The position numbers were made by a program, and so were the translations under genes. A stretch of 64,000 nucleotides of DNA from an uncultured Roseibium sp. (lineage in GTDB: Bacteria; Pseudomonadota; Alphaproteobacteria; Rhizobiales; Stappiaceae). This document shows, one piece after another, positions 17,566 through 26,249 of this stretch (positions are counted from its first letter, which is position 1; the number at the start of each line of letters is the position of its first letter). The DNA is taken from positions 124,001-188,000 of the forward strand of contig NZ_CANMFD010000007.1 of the NCBI RefSeq assembly GCF_947496995.1, written 5' to 3'. The notes below the pieces were generated by a model that was not told the origin of the DNA, ran no database searches, and saw only the letters and a list, made by a program, of their open reading frames with translations.

Positions 17566-18463
17566 CCTCGAGCTTGTGATGCAGGTCGATGAGGCCGCGC
17601 GGGTTGCTCATGAATTGCGGCTGGCGCGTGACAAACGCGAGCGCAATGCCCGCCTGCTGAAACATGTCTTCCTGATCGCCATGTCCTGCGTGATGCTCTA
17701 TCCGCTGTTCTGGCTGCTGGCGTCGTCCTTCAAGCCGGAAAACGAGATTTTCGGCAATCTGGGTCTGTGGCCATCCGAGTGGCGGATCGAGAACTACACC
17801 GAAGGATGGTACGCGCTGCCGAAATCCTTCACGGTGTTTTACGTCAACTCGGCGATCGTCACCGTGCTTTCGGTGATCGGCAACCTGATTTCCTGCTCCT
17901 TCGCGGCCTATGCCTTCGCGCGGCTAAAGTTCACCGGCAAGACCCTGTTCTTCGCCTTGATGATGATGACGCTGATGATCCCCTATCACGTGGTCCTTAT
18001 CCCGCAATACGTCCAGTTTCTGGCGCTGGGGTGGGTCGATACCTACCTGCCGCTGGTCGTGCCGCGGTTCCTGGCTTCCGATGCTTTCTTCATCTTTCTG
18101 ATGGTGCAGTTCTTCCGTCAGCTCCCGCGCGAGCTTGACGAGGCGGCAATGATCGACGGCTGTTCGCCCTACAAGATCTACTGGGCGATCATTCTGCCTC
18201 TGTCGCTTCCGGCAATGGGAACGGCGGCAATCTTCTCGCTGATCTGGGTGTGGGAGGATTTCCTCGCTCCGCTGATCTATCTGAACGACATCAAGAGCTA
18301 CACCGTGCCTCTGGCGCTGCGCCTGTTCCTCGACCAGGAAGGTCAGTCGGTGTTCGGCCAGATGTTCGCCATGTCCGTGCTGTCACTGGTTCCGGTCGTG
18401 ATCTTCTTCGTTCTTTTCCAGAAACTGATCGTCCGCGGCATCGCCACGTCGGGAATGAAATAA
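17546..18463 (+). CDS. ABC transporter permease, MalG/UgpE type
   Basis: 305 residues. A charged cytoplasmic N-terminus of about 40 residues (rich in R/K/E) precedes six hydrophobic segments. The EAA loop reads LDEAAMIDGCSPYKIYWAIILP. ATG 17546 lies inside the end of the previous gene, a 20-bp overlap indicating coupled translation; an earlier in-frame start at 17513 would extend the overlap further and was rejected. Partner of the preceding permease. Confidence 0.92.
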   Translation: MKTTATDLELVMQVDEAARVAHELRLARDKRERNARLLKHVFLIAMSCVMLYPLFWLLASSFKPENEIFGNLGLWPSEWRIENYTEGWYALPKSFTVFYVNSAIVTVLSVIGNLISCSFAAYAFARLKFTGKTLFFALMMMTLMIPYHVVLIPQYVQFLALGWVDTYLPLVVPRFLASDAFFIFLMVQFFRQLPRELDEAAMIDGCSPYKIYWAIILPLSLPAMGTAAIFSLIWVWEDFLAPLIYLNDIKSYTVPLALRLFLDQEGQSVFGQMFAMSVLSLVPVVIFFVLFQKLIVRGIATSGMK

Positions 18464-18474
18464 GGAATTATCGG

Positions 18475-19566
18475 ATGTCGGGACTGACACTGCGCAACGT
18501 CGGCAAGAATTACGGAGGTCTCAGCGTCATGTCCGGGCTGAACCTCGACGTGCATGACGGGGAGTTTCTGGTGCTGGTCGGCCCTTCGGGCTGCGGCAAG
18601 TCCACCTTGCTGCGGATGATTGCCGGGCTGGAGGACATCACCGACGGAACGATTTCCATCGGTGAGAAGATCGTCAATGACCTGCCCGCCTCACGGCGCG
18701 GGTTGTCGATGGTCTTCCAGAGCTATGCGCTCTATCCGCACATGAACGTGCGCAAGAACCTTGCCTTCGGACTGCAGAATTTCAAGATGCCGAAAGCGGA
18801 GGTCAACAGACGGGTCGCGGAGGCTGCGAAGATCCTTCAGATCGAGCCGTTGATGGAGCGCAAGCCGCGGCAATTGTCGGGCGGACAGAAGCAGCGTGTC
18901 GCCATCGGGCGGGCAATCGTGCGAGAGCCGCAGCTATTCCTCTTCGACGAACCGTTGTCGAACCTGGACGCGGAGCTGCGGGTCCAGATGCGTGCGGAAC
19001 TTGCCTCGCTGTATAACCGGCTGGGCACCACGATGATCTATGTGACGCACGATCAGGTGGAAGCCATGACGATGGCGAGCCGCATCGTGGTTCTGAGGGC
19101 CGGCAAGATCGAGCAGGTCGGCACGCCGCAGGAGCTGTACACCAATCCGCAGAACCTGTTCGTCGCCGGGTTTATCGGCTCGCCAAAAATCAACATGCTG
19201 GAGACGACCGTGACCGAGCGCGACGGACAGCTTGTCGCCAGTGTCGACGGTTTCAACGAATTCACATTGCCGGAGCTCGGCACGAGCGACAGGTCGCTCA
19301 CGCTCTGCGTTCGTCCCGCGGCAGTGAAGATCGGAAGCGGAGCCGTGCGCACCGAAGGGCGCGTCAGACTGGTGGAATATCTGGGCAGCGAAACGTTGCT
19401 CCATATCGCGCTTTCCTCCGGGCAGGTGCTTCTGGTCAGCAGCAGCACTATCCACAGCCTGCATGTCGACGACACGGTGGTGCTGGGCTTTGACCCAACG
19501 GACCTCCACTATTTCGATGCCTCGGGAGAGCGCGTTCAAACCGTACAGGAAAGACAGTCAACGTGA
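18475..19566 (+). CDS. ABC transporter ATPase, UgpC/MsmX type
   Basis: 363 residues with all canonical motifs: GPSGCGKST Walker A, FQSYALYP Q-loop, LSGGQKQR signature, LFLFDEPLSNLDAELR Walker B and D-loop, VTHDQ switch. The C-terminal OB-like domain runs from about residue 235. In contrast to the first importer, this system has a single, fully canonical ATPase that should work as a homodimer. It starts 11 bp after the permease stop and is coupled to the next gene by a GTGA overlap. Confidence 0.93.
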   Translation: MSGLTLRNVGKNYGGLSVMSGLNLDVHDGEFLVLVGPSGCGKSTLLRMIAGLEDITDGTISIGEKIVNDLPASRRGLSMVFQSYALYPHMNVRKNLAFGLQNFKMPKAEVNRRVAEAAKILQIEPLMERKPRQLSGGQKQRVAIGRAIVREPQLFLFDEPLSNLDAELRVQMRAELASLYNRLGTTMIYVTHDQVEAMTMASRIVVLRAGKIEQVGTPQELYTNPQNLFVAGFIGSPKINMLETTVTERDGQLVASVDGFNEFTLPELGTSDRSLTLCVRPAAVKIGSGAVRTEGRVRLVEYLGSETLLHIALSSGQVLLVSSSTIHSLHVDDTVVLGFDPTDLHYFDASGERVQTVQERQST

Positions 19567-20858
19567 AGATAGCCATCGTCGGTTGCGGTTCGCGGCACAA
19601 GATGTTCCGCGACTCCGTTGTTGAGGATTATTCCGACAAACATGAGATTGTCGCCATGTGCGACAGCAACGAGCATCGGCTGAGGCTTGCGGCGCAAGCG
19701 GCGTCTAAACCGGGAACGAACGGTGTCGCGGCTTATATGGCGGCCGACTTCGACCGTCTCGTAGAAGAGCAGAAGCCGGACACAATCGTGGTGGCGACTC
19801 CGGATTTTCTGCACTCGGACTACATCGTTCGAGCCTTCGAGGCAGGCTGCGACGTGATCTGCGAGAAGCCGCTGACGATAGATCTCACCCGGCTGAAGCA
19901 GATTGTGGACGCCCAGGCGCGGACCGGCCGCAAGGTCATGGTGACCTTCAATTACCGCTATTCGCCCGCGCGGACGCAGATCAAGGACATCCTGGATTCA
20001 GGAACGATCGGTACGATTACAGCAGTGGACTTCCGCTGGCATCTCGACCGGGTTCACGGCGCGGACTATTTTCGCCGCTGGCACCGCCAGAAGGAAAATT
20101 CCGGTGGCTTGCTGGTTCACAAGTCGACCCACCATTTCGATCTTCTCAACTGGTGGCTCGGATCGGTGCCTTCAGATGTCTATGCCTCCGGCCGCAGGGT
20201 CTTCTACAGGCCGCAGACTGCCCTTGAGCTTGGTCTGGAAGGTCGCGGGGCACGCTGTGCGGCATGCCCCGTTTCGCAGAAGTGCGACTTCGAACTCGAT
20301 CTGGACGCGGACGAGGCCTTGCACCAGCTCTACCGCAAGGCCGAGGACGAAGACGGCTATTTCCGGGACCTTTGTGTTTTCGACGAGGAGATTGGCATCG
20401 AGGATACGATGCAGGCCCATATCCGCTACGCATCGGGTGTGACGGCCAATTACACGCTGACGGCCTACGCGCCGTGGGAGGGGCTTGAGATCAAGTTTCA
20501 GGGCACGAAAGGCGATCTTACTCATCGCCATGTGGAGGTGCACGGCGTCTTTGGCGGTCAGCGGGAAGAGGCAGGCAATGAAGCCGTCACGACCGAGCTT
20601 CATCTGGCGGGCCGCAAGCCGGAAATGCTGGACGTTCCGCATGGAGAAGGTCATCACGGCGGCGCCGATCCGGTGATGCTCGGGTATATTTTCGACGCTG
20701 AAAACATGGAGCCCGACCGCTACGGGCGCGCGTCCGATCACGTTGCCGGCGGCTGGTCGATCCTGACCGGCATTGCCGCCAATGCGTCGATCGAAACCGG
20801 CTCCGCCGTCAATATCGCTTCCATGCTGCGCGCCCGCGGCATTCAGCTGAACGTTTAG
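19563..20858 (+). CDS. Gfo/Idh/MocA-family oxidoreductase with cysteine cluster
   Basis: 431 residues. N-terminal Rossmann domain (AIVGCGSRH, VVATPDFLH, CEKPLTIDL with the family's EKP lysine) and a C-terminal substrate domain containing STHHFDLLNWWLG. A cluster C-x2-C-x5-C (CAACPVSQKC, about residues 235-244) may bind zinc and is not typical of the simplest family members. GTG 19563 overlaps the ATPase stop (GTGA). These NAD(P)-dependent enzymes oxidise, reduce or isomerise sugars and uronates; here the substrate is probably a sugar released by the GH105 hydrolase. Confidence 0.85.
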   Translation: MKIAIVGCGSRHKMFRDSVVEDYSDKHEIVAMCDSNEHRLRLAAQAASKPGTNGVAAYMAADFDRLVEEQKPDTIVVATPDFLHSDYIVRAFEAGCDVICEKPLTIDLTRLKQIVDAQARTGRKVMVTFNYRYSPARTQIKDILDSGTIGTITAVDFRWHLDRVHGADYFRRWHRQKENSGGLLVHKSTHHFDLLNWWLGSVPSDVYASGRRVFYRPQTALELGLEGRGARCAACPVSQKCDFELDLDADEALHQLYRKAEDEDGYFRDLCVFDEEIGIEDTMQAHIRYASGVTANYTLTAYAPWEGLEIKFQGTKGDLTHRHVEVHGVFGGQREEAGNEAVTTELHLAGRKPEMLDVPHGEGHHGGADPVMLGYIFDAENMEPDRYGRASDHVAGGWSILTGIAANASIETGSAVNIASMLRARGIQLNV

Positions 20859-20862
20859 GACC

Positions 20863-21153
20863 ATGAATATCTGTGGCGACGGTCGCCTGACGATCGAAGG
20901 CGCCGAGAGTTGCATCGATCTGCGCACCCATGTCGACATCAGCGGCCGGCCCGGTACGGATCATGTATTCCCGGTGGATGGCAAGCACATGAAATATTTC
21001 GACGCAAAGGGGGAGGGCGAACGCTTCTTTGTCGCCTTCAGGAAAGACATTGCCGAACATACGGAGACCGCAATGATGCAAGCGCATGCCTTCCTCGCAG
21101 CAGAGCCGGCGCTGAATGCGCAGCCACTTGCCGAAGGCGGGAAGACGGAATGA
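20863..21153 (+). pseudogene. Orphan C-terminal fragment of a Gfo/Idh/MocA oxidoreductase
   Basis: A 96-residue open frame between two intact Gfo/Idh genes. Its text (RLTIEGAESCIDLRTHVDIS, GRPGTDHVFPVDGKHMKYFDAK, then TAMMQAHAFLAAEPALNAQ) matches, from memory, the last ~90 residues of many Gfo/Idh/MocA proteins, where the block reads like RTETAMPQAHCFLATELALKAQ. No Rossmann domain or EKP motif is present, and the gene before it already has its own C-terminus. It is thus a remnant, though it starts with ATG 4 bp after the upstream stop and ends in an ATGA overlap with the next gene, so it is probably still translated. An independent small-domain function cannot be excluded. Confidence 0.65.
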
Positions 21154-22217
21154 GCCACATTATCAAGGTAGCGGTCGTCGGCGCCGGGATCGGGCAGCAG
21201 CATGTCGGTGCCTATGCCGCTCTGCCGGACCTGTTCGAAGTCGCCTATGTTTGCGATCTCGACAAGGCGCGCGCCGAAGAAGCGGCCAAAATCGCGCCGG
21301 GTTGCCGCGCGGTGACGGAACTGTCGGACGTGCTCGCCGATCCTGCCGTCGAACTCGTCAATGTGTGTCTTCCCCCGCAGCTGCATTTCTGGGCGTCGGA
21401 AGCGGTGCTGAAGGCGGGCAAACATGTGATCTGCGAAAAACCAATGACAGGTTCCCTAGCAGAGGCCGAGCGGCTGCGTGCCCTGTCGCAGTCCAGCGGC
21501 AAGTTGGTGATACCTGTTTTTCAGTATCGCTACGGCCGCGGGTACAGGCTGATTCACGCCCTTCGGGAGCAGGACCTTCTCGGGAAAGCCTATTCGCTTT
21601 CGATAGAGACCCACTGGCAACGGGGCGCTGACTATTACTCGGTCCCGTGGCGCGGGACCTGGAAAGGGGAAATGGGCGGGGCGGTTGTCAGTCATGCCTG
21701 CCATGCACACAATCTGGCAACCCATCTGCTCGGGCCTGTCGTCGAGGTCTCGACCCTGATGGATACGCGGGTCAATCCCATCGAGACGGAGGATTGCGCG
21801 GCCATCAGCATGCGGACGGAACAGGGCGCGCTTGTTACCTCGTCGATCACGCTCGGGGCGGCCGGGAACAGCTCGCGGTTCCGCGCCTGTTTCGAGCATG
21901 TTACGGCGACGTCCGGCGCGTTGCCCTATCATATCGGCGCCGGTGACTGGACCTTCGAGGCGACCAGACCGGACGCGCAGGAAGCCCTGGAAGGGATCCT
22001 CGCGCAGGTTGCCGATATCAGGCCGCGGTTCGAGGGGCAATTTACCGACGTGCATCAGAGGCTCGTCGAGGGAACGGATCTCTACCTTCCAACGCTGGAG
22101 GAGGGTGTTCATTCCATAGAACTGATCACCGCGATCTACGCATCGGCAAGAACCGGCCAATCGGTTCGTCTCCCGCTTCCCGCTGACAGCCCGCTGCTTG
22201 ACGGCTGGATGCCCTGA
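21150..22217 (+). CDS. Gfo/Idh/MocA-family oxidoreductase
   Basis: 355 residues: Rossmann motif VAVVGAGIGQQHVGAY, VNVCLPPQLHFWA, ICEKPMTGSLAEAE with the catalytic-region lysine of EKP, then the C-terminal domain with GGAVVSHACHAHNLATHLLG, where His residues take the usual active-site position. ATG 21150 overlaps the preceding stop; a longer in-frame opening from 20910 was rejected because it runs antiparallel to no homology and through the preceding frame. Last gene of the GH105 operon, followed directly by a hairpin within the 141-bp repeat. Confidence 0.87.
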   Translation: MSHIIKVAVVGAGIGQQHVGAYAALPDLFEVAYVCDLDKARAEEAAKIAPGCRAVTELSDVLADPAVELVNVCLPPQLHFWASEAVLKAGKHVICEKPMTGSLAEAERLRALSQSSGKLVIPVFQYRYGRGYRLIHALREQDLLGKAYSLSIETHWQRGADYYSVPWRGTWKGEMGGAVVSHACHAHNLATHLLGPVVEVSTLMDTRVNPIETEDCAAISMRTEQGALVTSSITLGAAGNSSRFRACFEHVTATSGALPYHIGAGDWTFEATRPDAQEALEGILAQVADIRPRFEGQFTDVHQRLVEGTDLYLPTLEEGVHSIELITAIYASARTGQSVRLPLPADSPLLDGWMP

Positions 22218-22222
22218 AACGA

Positions 22223-22363
22223 AAACCCGCCCGATCGTCTCCGATGGGCGGAGTCTTTGTTTCAGTGGTCATAGAGCCGGATTTCAGCGCTCCTTTGACA
22301 AGTGAGCAGCCTTTGAGTGCTGAGTGAGCAGTTTACCGTGACGCAGAGCAAGAATGGCTGACG
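22223..22363. repeat. 141-bp direct repeat, left copy
   Basis: Aligns without gaps to 26080-26220 (117 of 141 positions identical by hand count). It starts with a hairpin (CCGCCC...GGGCGG with an inner ATCG/CGAT) followed by a T-rich stretch, which would end transcription of the GH105 operon. Its second half holds the internal repeat GTGAGCAG twice, 13 bp apart. Together with the right copy it brackets the restriction-modification gene. The 89 bp from here to the gene end (22364-22452) show no recognisable feature. Confidence 0.85.
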
Positions 22364-22452
22364 TGCCTGGGCGACCCGGTCGCTTCCGGCCCGAAGCTGC
22401 CGTTCATCGACACTGCCGATCTCGCAAGTGCGGAACACAGAAGCGGATACTG

Positions 22453-25400
22453 CTAGCCCTGACGGTTCATTCGTGAAAGGTCCATCGTGATCGTCTGCAT
22501 GATCCGGTCGGTCTCGGTCAGGATCTTGATGATCTTGCGGTAGTGCTTGATGTCCTCGAAAGAAAGCGTCCGGCCCTTGCGGTCTTTCAGCCATTTCTGC
22601 GCCGGCTGGTAGCCGCCGATGTAAAACTCCCAGGCAATCGATGGCACATTCTCAAAACGGTGCGTGTCGTTGATGAGCACCGCGCCATTTTCATAAGCCA
22701 CCTTGCCCACCACCGGATCGCCCTCGCCGGTGAACGGATAGGGCGTCTCGCCCACCGCCGCATCCTCCATCAGGTGCAGACGGCGCAGCTCGGTGCCTTT
22801 CGCCTGGACATCGCGGAACACCTCAGGCGACGGCGGATAGGGGACGCGCGGAAAATCGATCTTGAGAAATTCCTTGTAGGTCTCGCGGTAGGCCGGGCAA
22901 TGCAGCACACCATAGATATAATCAAAGATCGCCACCTCGTTGGGCCGCCCATCGGTGTCGTAAACTGGCGCGATCTCGCCATCGTCGATCTCCCCCCTTG
23001 TGGGGGAGATGTTCGACAAGGCAGAGGGGGGTATCGATCCGGGTTCGGTGTCTGAAGCCGCCCCCCCCTCTGTCATCTGCGATGACATCTCCCCCGCAAG
23101 GGGGGAGATCGTCTGCCCCATCGCCGCCGCCTCGATCCTGCGCCGGATCGCCAGGTCCATATTCACCCGGCGGGACTGGTCGAGTTCGGTTTCGGTGGGG
23201 TAGAGGTAGAGGGGGAAGTTCATAGCATTTGAGCCTGTTGTTCCCGACAACAAAATTGCTTCAGTGGGCCTCTCGGTTACCAGCGCGTGCGCAAAGTTAG
23301 CATCCCTAAGTGCCTTAGAAGTTAGTAGCCCAATATTGCATCCCTGCAAATAGTGGCGCATGACTTGCTTGACTGGCCAGCCGACAAGCCCCCTTGCCTT
23401 GCCAGAGTAGTAAATGTGTCGAACATCAAATGGTCGATAGTTTATTTCGGCAATATCCGCTGTTTTTCGATTGTTCAGAACATCGGCTTTGGCCCATTCG
23501 TAGCGCCAATCGCGCACGTCTGCAGGAAGAGAATATTTTTTCCTAAGTTCTACCTCTGACAATTTTTCGAAGTCATTCAGGACAGTTTCTACCGATGGCC
23601 GATCGGGTTGCACACATAGCCGGTCTCTTTTGGTTACAATACCATTTCCGTTTTGGTACATCAGTTGGTTGACACTGAACCCTGTCAGATAAACCGTCTC
23701 TAATCCAAAATCCCGCATCACGAACGGGTATTGCGGTGCCTTGTTGGGCAGCTTTACCGCTGACAGGCTTTCCGGCCTGCCACCAATTAAAGCCTCGTTC
23801 TTCTCCCTCCGGCTCCCCCACAGATCGCCGTGCATCATCTGCGCCAGCGGTTTCTCGGCTTTGCCGTCGCGTTTCTTCTTCACGGCAATGATGATTGCCA
23901 CGCCCTGCTGGATGTCGAAGACATTCTTGTCAGGAGAGCCATCCGGGCTGACTTCCTTTTTCTTGGCGTTGCCATGCAGGTCCAGCACCCAGATCCTGTC
24001 GAAGGTATTGAGCAGATGCCAACGCATGCCCCTGAAGGTGGGGTTGTCGAGATAGCCGTGATTGGTGATGAAGCCGAGGACGCCTTCGCCATTCTTTTCG
24101 ATCAAATGTGACGACATGCGGATGAACTTCACATAAAGATCATTCAGCCATTTCGGGTTGCGTTCCTGAAGCTTCTGCTTGCCCCCCGGCTCCTTCTTGT
24201 AGTCATCCATGAGATGGCCGATCCAGCCCTCGGACTTGCCGCCTTCGCCGAGATACGGCGGATTGCCGATCACGCACATCACCGGCACATCGTTCTTCAC
24301 CGTGTTTGCCTGTTTGGCCTCGTTCGACAGCCATTGCGCAAAAGGCAGGGTTTGGTTGACCTTCTCGCCCTCCTCAAGGCTGTTGGTCAGATACACGCCG
24401 AGCCTCGGCGGTGTGGCTCCGGTCGGCTTGTAGCCCATCTTGGTCAGCATCATGTCAAGCTTCATGTGGCACATGGCATACGACGCCATCAAAAGCTCGA
24501 AGCCATGCAGGCGCGGGATCATCTCGTTTTCGACATAGCTGGACCATTGCCCCGGCGCGATGCCCCGCACCCGTTCGCCGATCTGGCGGATCACCTCGGC
24601 GAGAAACGTACCCGTACCCGCTGCCGGATCGAGGATCTGCACCCGGTGCACCTGCCGCTTCTCGATCAGGTTTGCCCCGGATTTGGCCAGTGTCCCGTCC
24701 TTGTTCATCTTGCGCTGGCCGGTGTCCCAGTCAATCGTGATCTTGGAGGTGTCGGCCAGCCCGTCGGACAAGCCAAACTCGGTCTTGAGCACGTCATCAA
24801 CGGCGCGAACAATGAAATTGACCACCGGTTCGGGCGTGTACCAGACCCCACGCGCCTTGCGCTTGGCCGGATTGTATTTGGCCAGAAACGTCTCGTAGAA
24901 ATGAATGAACGGGTCGTTGCGCTGGGTGAAGGCGCCAAAATTCTCGAACAGCTTTTGCAGATCGGTGGCTTGGAAGATTTCCGCCAGTTCGTCGATCGTT
25001 CGCCGCACCGGTTCCGACAGGCTTGTGCCCGCCACATATTCAAACAGCTTGCGCAGGAACGGGTTGGTCTTGGGCAAGAGCCTGAGGGCTTCCTCGCGGG
25101 TGAAATCCTCTAGCGTCTCGTCATGCAGCCGCGCCGCAAACATGCCGTAGGCAATGGTTTCGGCGTAGATATCGGCGAATTCCTCGACCTCCAGATCATG
25201 GATCAACTGGTCCTTGAAAGCCTTGTACTGCTCCGCCAGTTCGGAATTGAGGTCCTTATCCTCGCGCAGCGTTTTGAACAGCACGTCCTTGGCCAACACC
25301 GCCTTGCCCGCCATCATTTCCGCCAGCCGCTCCGCGCTGGTGATGGTCTGCAGCCGTTCGGCGGCGAAATCCCTGAGCTGGTTGGTGAGCGCCTCGTAAT

Positions 25401-25824
25401 TCTCGGGCTTGGGCTGAACCCCCATCATCCAGTCGCCAATGGAGATCTCGCGCACCAGCTCGCCGTTCCTGTAGAACGCGAAATCCAGCCCGTTGGTGTA
25501 GATCAGGTTCGGCAGCGCCTTCACATAGCGCTCGAACTGCGCCTTGTTGGCGTCACGCATCGCTTTTGGCTTGATGTCGAGATCAATGTCCTTGGCCTCG
25601 ACATGGCCGACGGTGATCGCCGCCTTCTGCCCATTGGCCCGTTCAAGCACGAAATCCGGGCGGCCGACATTCACAATCGCAGTCGGCTCATTGATGCAAT
25701 GCACATCATCGGCGAGCGAATCGAGCAAGCCGGCGAGCGCCGGACGGAAGGAGTGTTCGGTGGTCTGTCCTGTTGCCGTAAGGCGCTGCAATTCGCTGAC
25801 AAAGGCGGCAATATCGATGCTCAT
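22453..25824 (-). CDS. Type IIG-like single-chain restriction-modification enzyme (N6-adenine methyltransferase)
   Basis: 1123 residues. The N-terminus has a PD-(D/E)xK-type nuclease signature: Pro56-Asp57, then Glu76-Ala77-Lys78 (VGHVEAKD). A helical region (about 150-330) leads to an amino-methyltransferase core with motif I DPAAGTGTF (from Asp399) and motif IV GNPPY (521-524). The C-terminal ~400 residues should hold target recognition. No helicase motifs were seen, so it resembles type IIG enzymes rather than type ISP. It would cut unmodified foreign DNA and methylate its own. ATG 25824 fits better than 25848. The frame carries a palindromic repeat at about residues 905-946. No partner genes; the gene lies alone between direct repeats. 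Confidence 0.82.
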   Translation of the reverse strand: MSIDIAAFVSELQRLTATGQTTEHSFRPALAGLLDSLADDVHCINEPTAIVNVGRPDFVLERANGQKAAITVGHVEAKDIDLDIKPKAMRDANKAQFERYVKALPNLIYTNGLDFAFYRNGELVREISIGDWMMGVQPKPENYEALTNQLRDFAAERLQTITSAERLAEMMAGKAVLAKDVLFKTLREDKDLNSELAEQYKAFKDQLIHDLEVEEFADIYAETIAYGMFAARLHDETLEDFTREEALRLLPKTNPFLRKLFEYVAGTSLSEPVRRTIDELAEIFQATDLQKLFENFGAFTQRNDPFIHFYETFLAKYNPAKRKARGVWYTPEPVVNFIVRAVDDVLKTEFGLSDGLADTSKITIDWDTGQRKMNKDGTLAKSGANLIEKRQVHRVQILDPAAGTGTFLAEVIRQIGERVRGIAPGQWSSYVENEMIPRLHGFELLMASYAMCHMKLDMMLTKMGYKPTGATPPRLGVYLTNSLEEGEKVNQTLPFAQWLSNEAKQANTVKNDVPVMCVIGNPPYLGEGGKSEGWIGHLMDDYKKEPGGKQKLQERNPKWLNDLYVKFIRMSSHLIEKNGEGVLGFITNHGYLDNPTFRGMRWHLLNTFDRIWVLDLHGNAKKKEVSPDGSPDKNVFDIQQGVAIIIAVKKKRDGKAEKPLAQMMHGDLWGSRREKNEALIGGRPESLSAVKLPNKAPQYPFVMRDFGLETVYLTGFSVNQLMYQNGNGIVTKRDRLCVQPDRPSVETVLNDFEKLSEVELRKKYSLPADVRDWRYEWAKADVLNNRKTADIAEINYRPFDVRHIYYSGKARGLVGWPVKQVMRHYLQGCNIGLLTSKALRDANFAHALVTERPTEAILLSGTTGSNAMNFPLYLYPTETELDQSRRVNMDLAIRRRIEAAAMGQTISPLAGEMSSQMTEGGAASDTEPGSIPPSALSNISPTRGEIDDGEIAPVYDTDGRPNEVAIFDYIYGVLHCPAYRETYKEFLKIDFPRVPYPPSPEVFRDVQAKGTELRRLHLMEDAAVGETPYPFTGEGDPVVGKVAYENGAVLINDTHRFENVPSIAWEFYIGGYQPAQKWLKDRKGRTLSFEDIKHYRKIIKILTETDRIMQTITMDLSRMNRQG
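22987..23110. repeat. 124-bp palindromic repeat element inside the type IIG gene
   Basis: Two 26-nt arms (22987-23012 and 23085-23110) are inverted copies with one mismatch; each arm is itself a small hairpin (ATCTCCCCC...GGGGGAGAT). Further inner symmetry includes GCAGAGGGGGG against CCCCCCTCTG. Similar CTCCCCC-TTG-GGGGGAG palindromes are, from memory, widely scattered in Hyphomicrobiales genomes. Here the element lies within a long open frame and adds about 42 Gly/Ser/Pro/Glu-rich residues. A short CGTC occurs on both flanks and may be a target duplication. Confidence 0.8.
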
Positions 25825-26079
25825 GATTCCCCCGAATATTTCCTCCAACTGTTGAACCAGCTTTCCCCTGCCACCTCAAGGGGAAGCGGATGTTTGCTGC
25901 GGAGTGAGCTTACGTCTAGAACGCGCCACGAGCGGTCGTCCGTGGCTCAACAGACTGACGGCCGTTTTGGGACCGAGAACTAAGAATCCATCAACTTCCG
26001 CTTCTGGCGCATTCACGTCGTTCGATCCGACCGCAGCGAATGCCCGCTCCCCGCCCATAATGACATCCCCGGAAATTAG

Positions 26080-26220
26080 AAACCCGCCCGATCGTCTCCG
26101 ATGGGCGGGTTCTGTGTTTCAGCGGCGGCGACGCCCCATTTCAGCATTCTATTGGCAGGTGAGCAGCCTTTGAGTGCTGAATGAGCAGTCTATCCTGACG
26201 CAGAGCGAGAATGGCTGACG
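26080..26220. repeat. 141-bp direct repeat, right copy, with terminator for nrdJ
   Basis: Gap-free partner of 22223-22363 at a distance of 3857 bp, about 83% identical. In this copy the hairpin is a perfect 9-bp stem (AACCCGCCC / GGGCGGGTT), and it lies 30 bp beyond the nrdJ stop, so it probably ends nrdJ transcription. The stretch 25825-26079 between the type IIG start and this repeat holds no gene or recognisable signal. Confidence 0.85.
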
Positions 26221-26249
26221 CGCGTCAGGGACAATTATCGGATCTCGCC

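Noticed and set aside
20910..21150. Extension of the second Gfo/Idh gene to a start at 20910
   Set aside because: The added residues lie out of frame over the orphan C-terminal fragment and have no Rossmann-like content; ATG 21150 starts the domain exactly.
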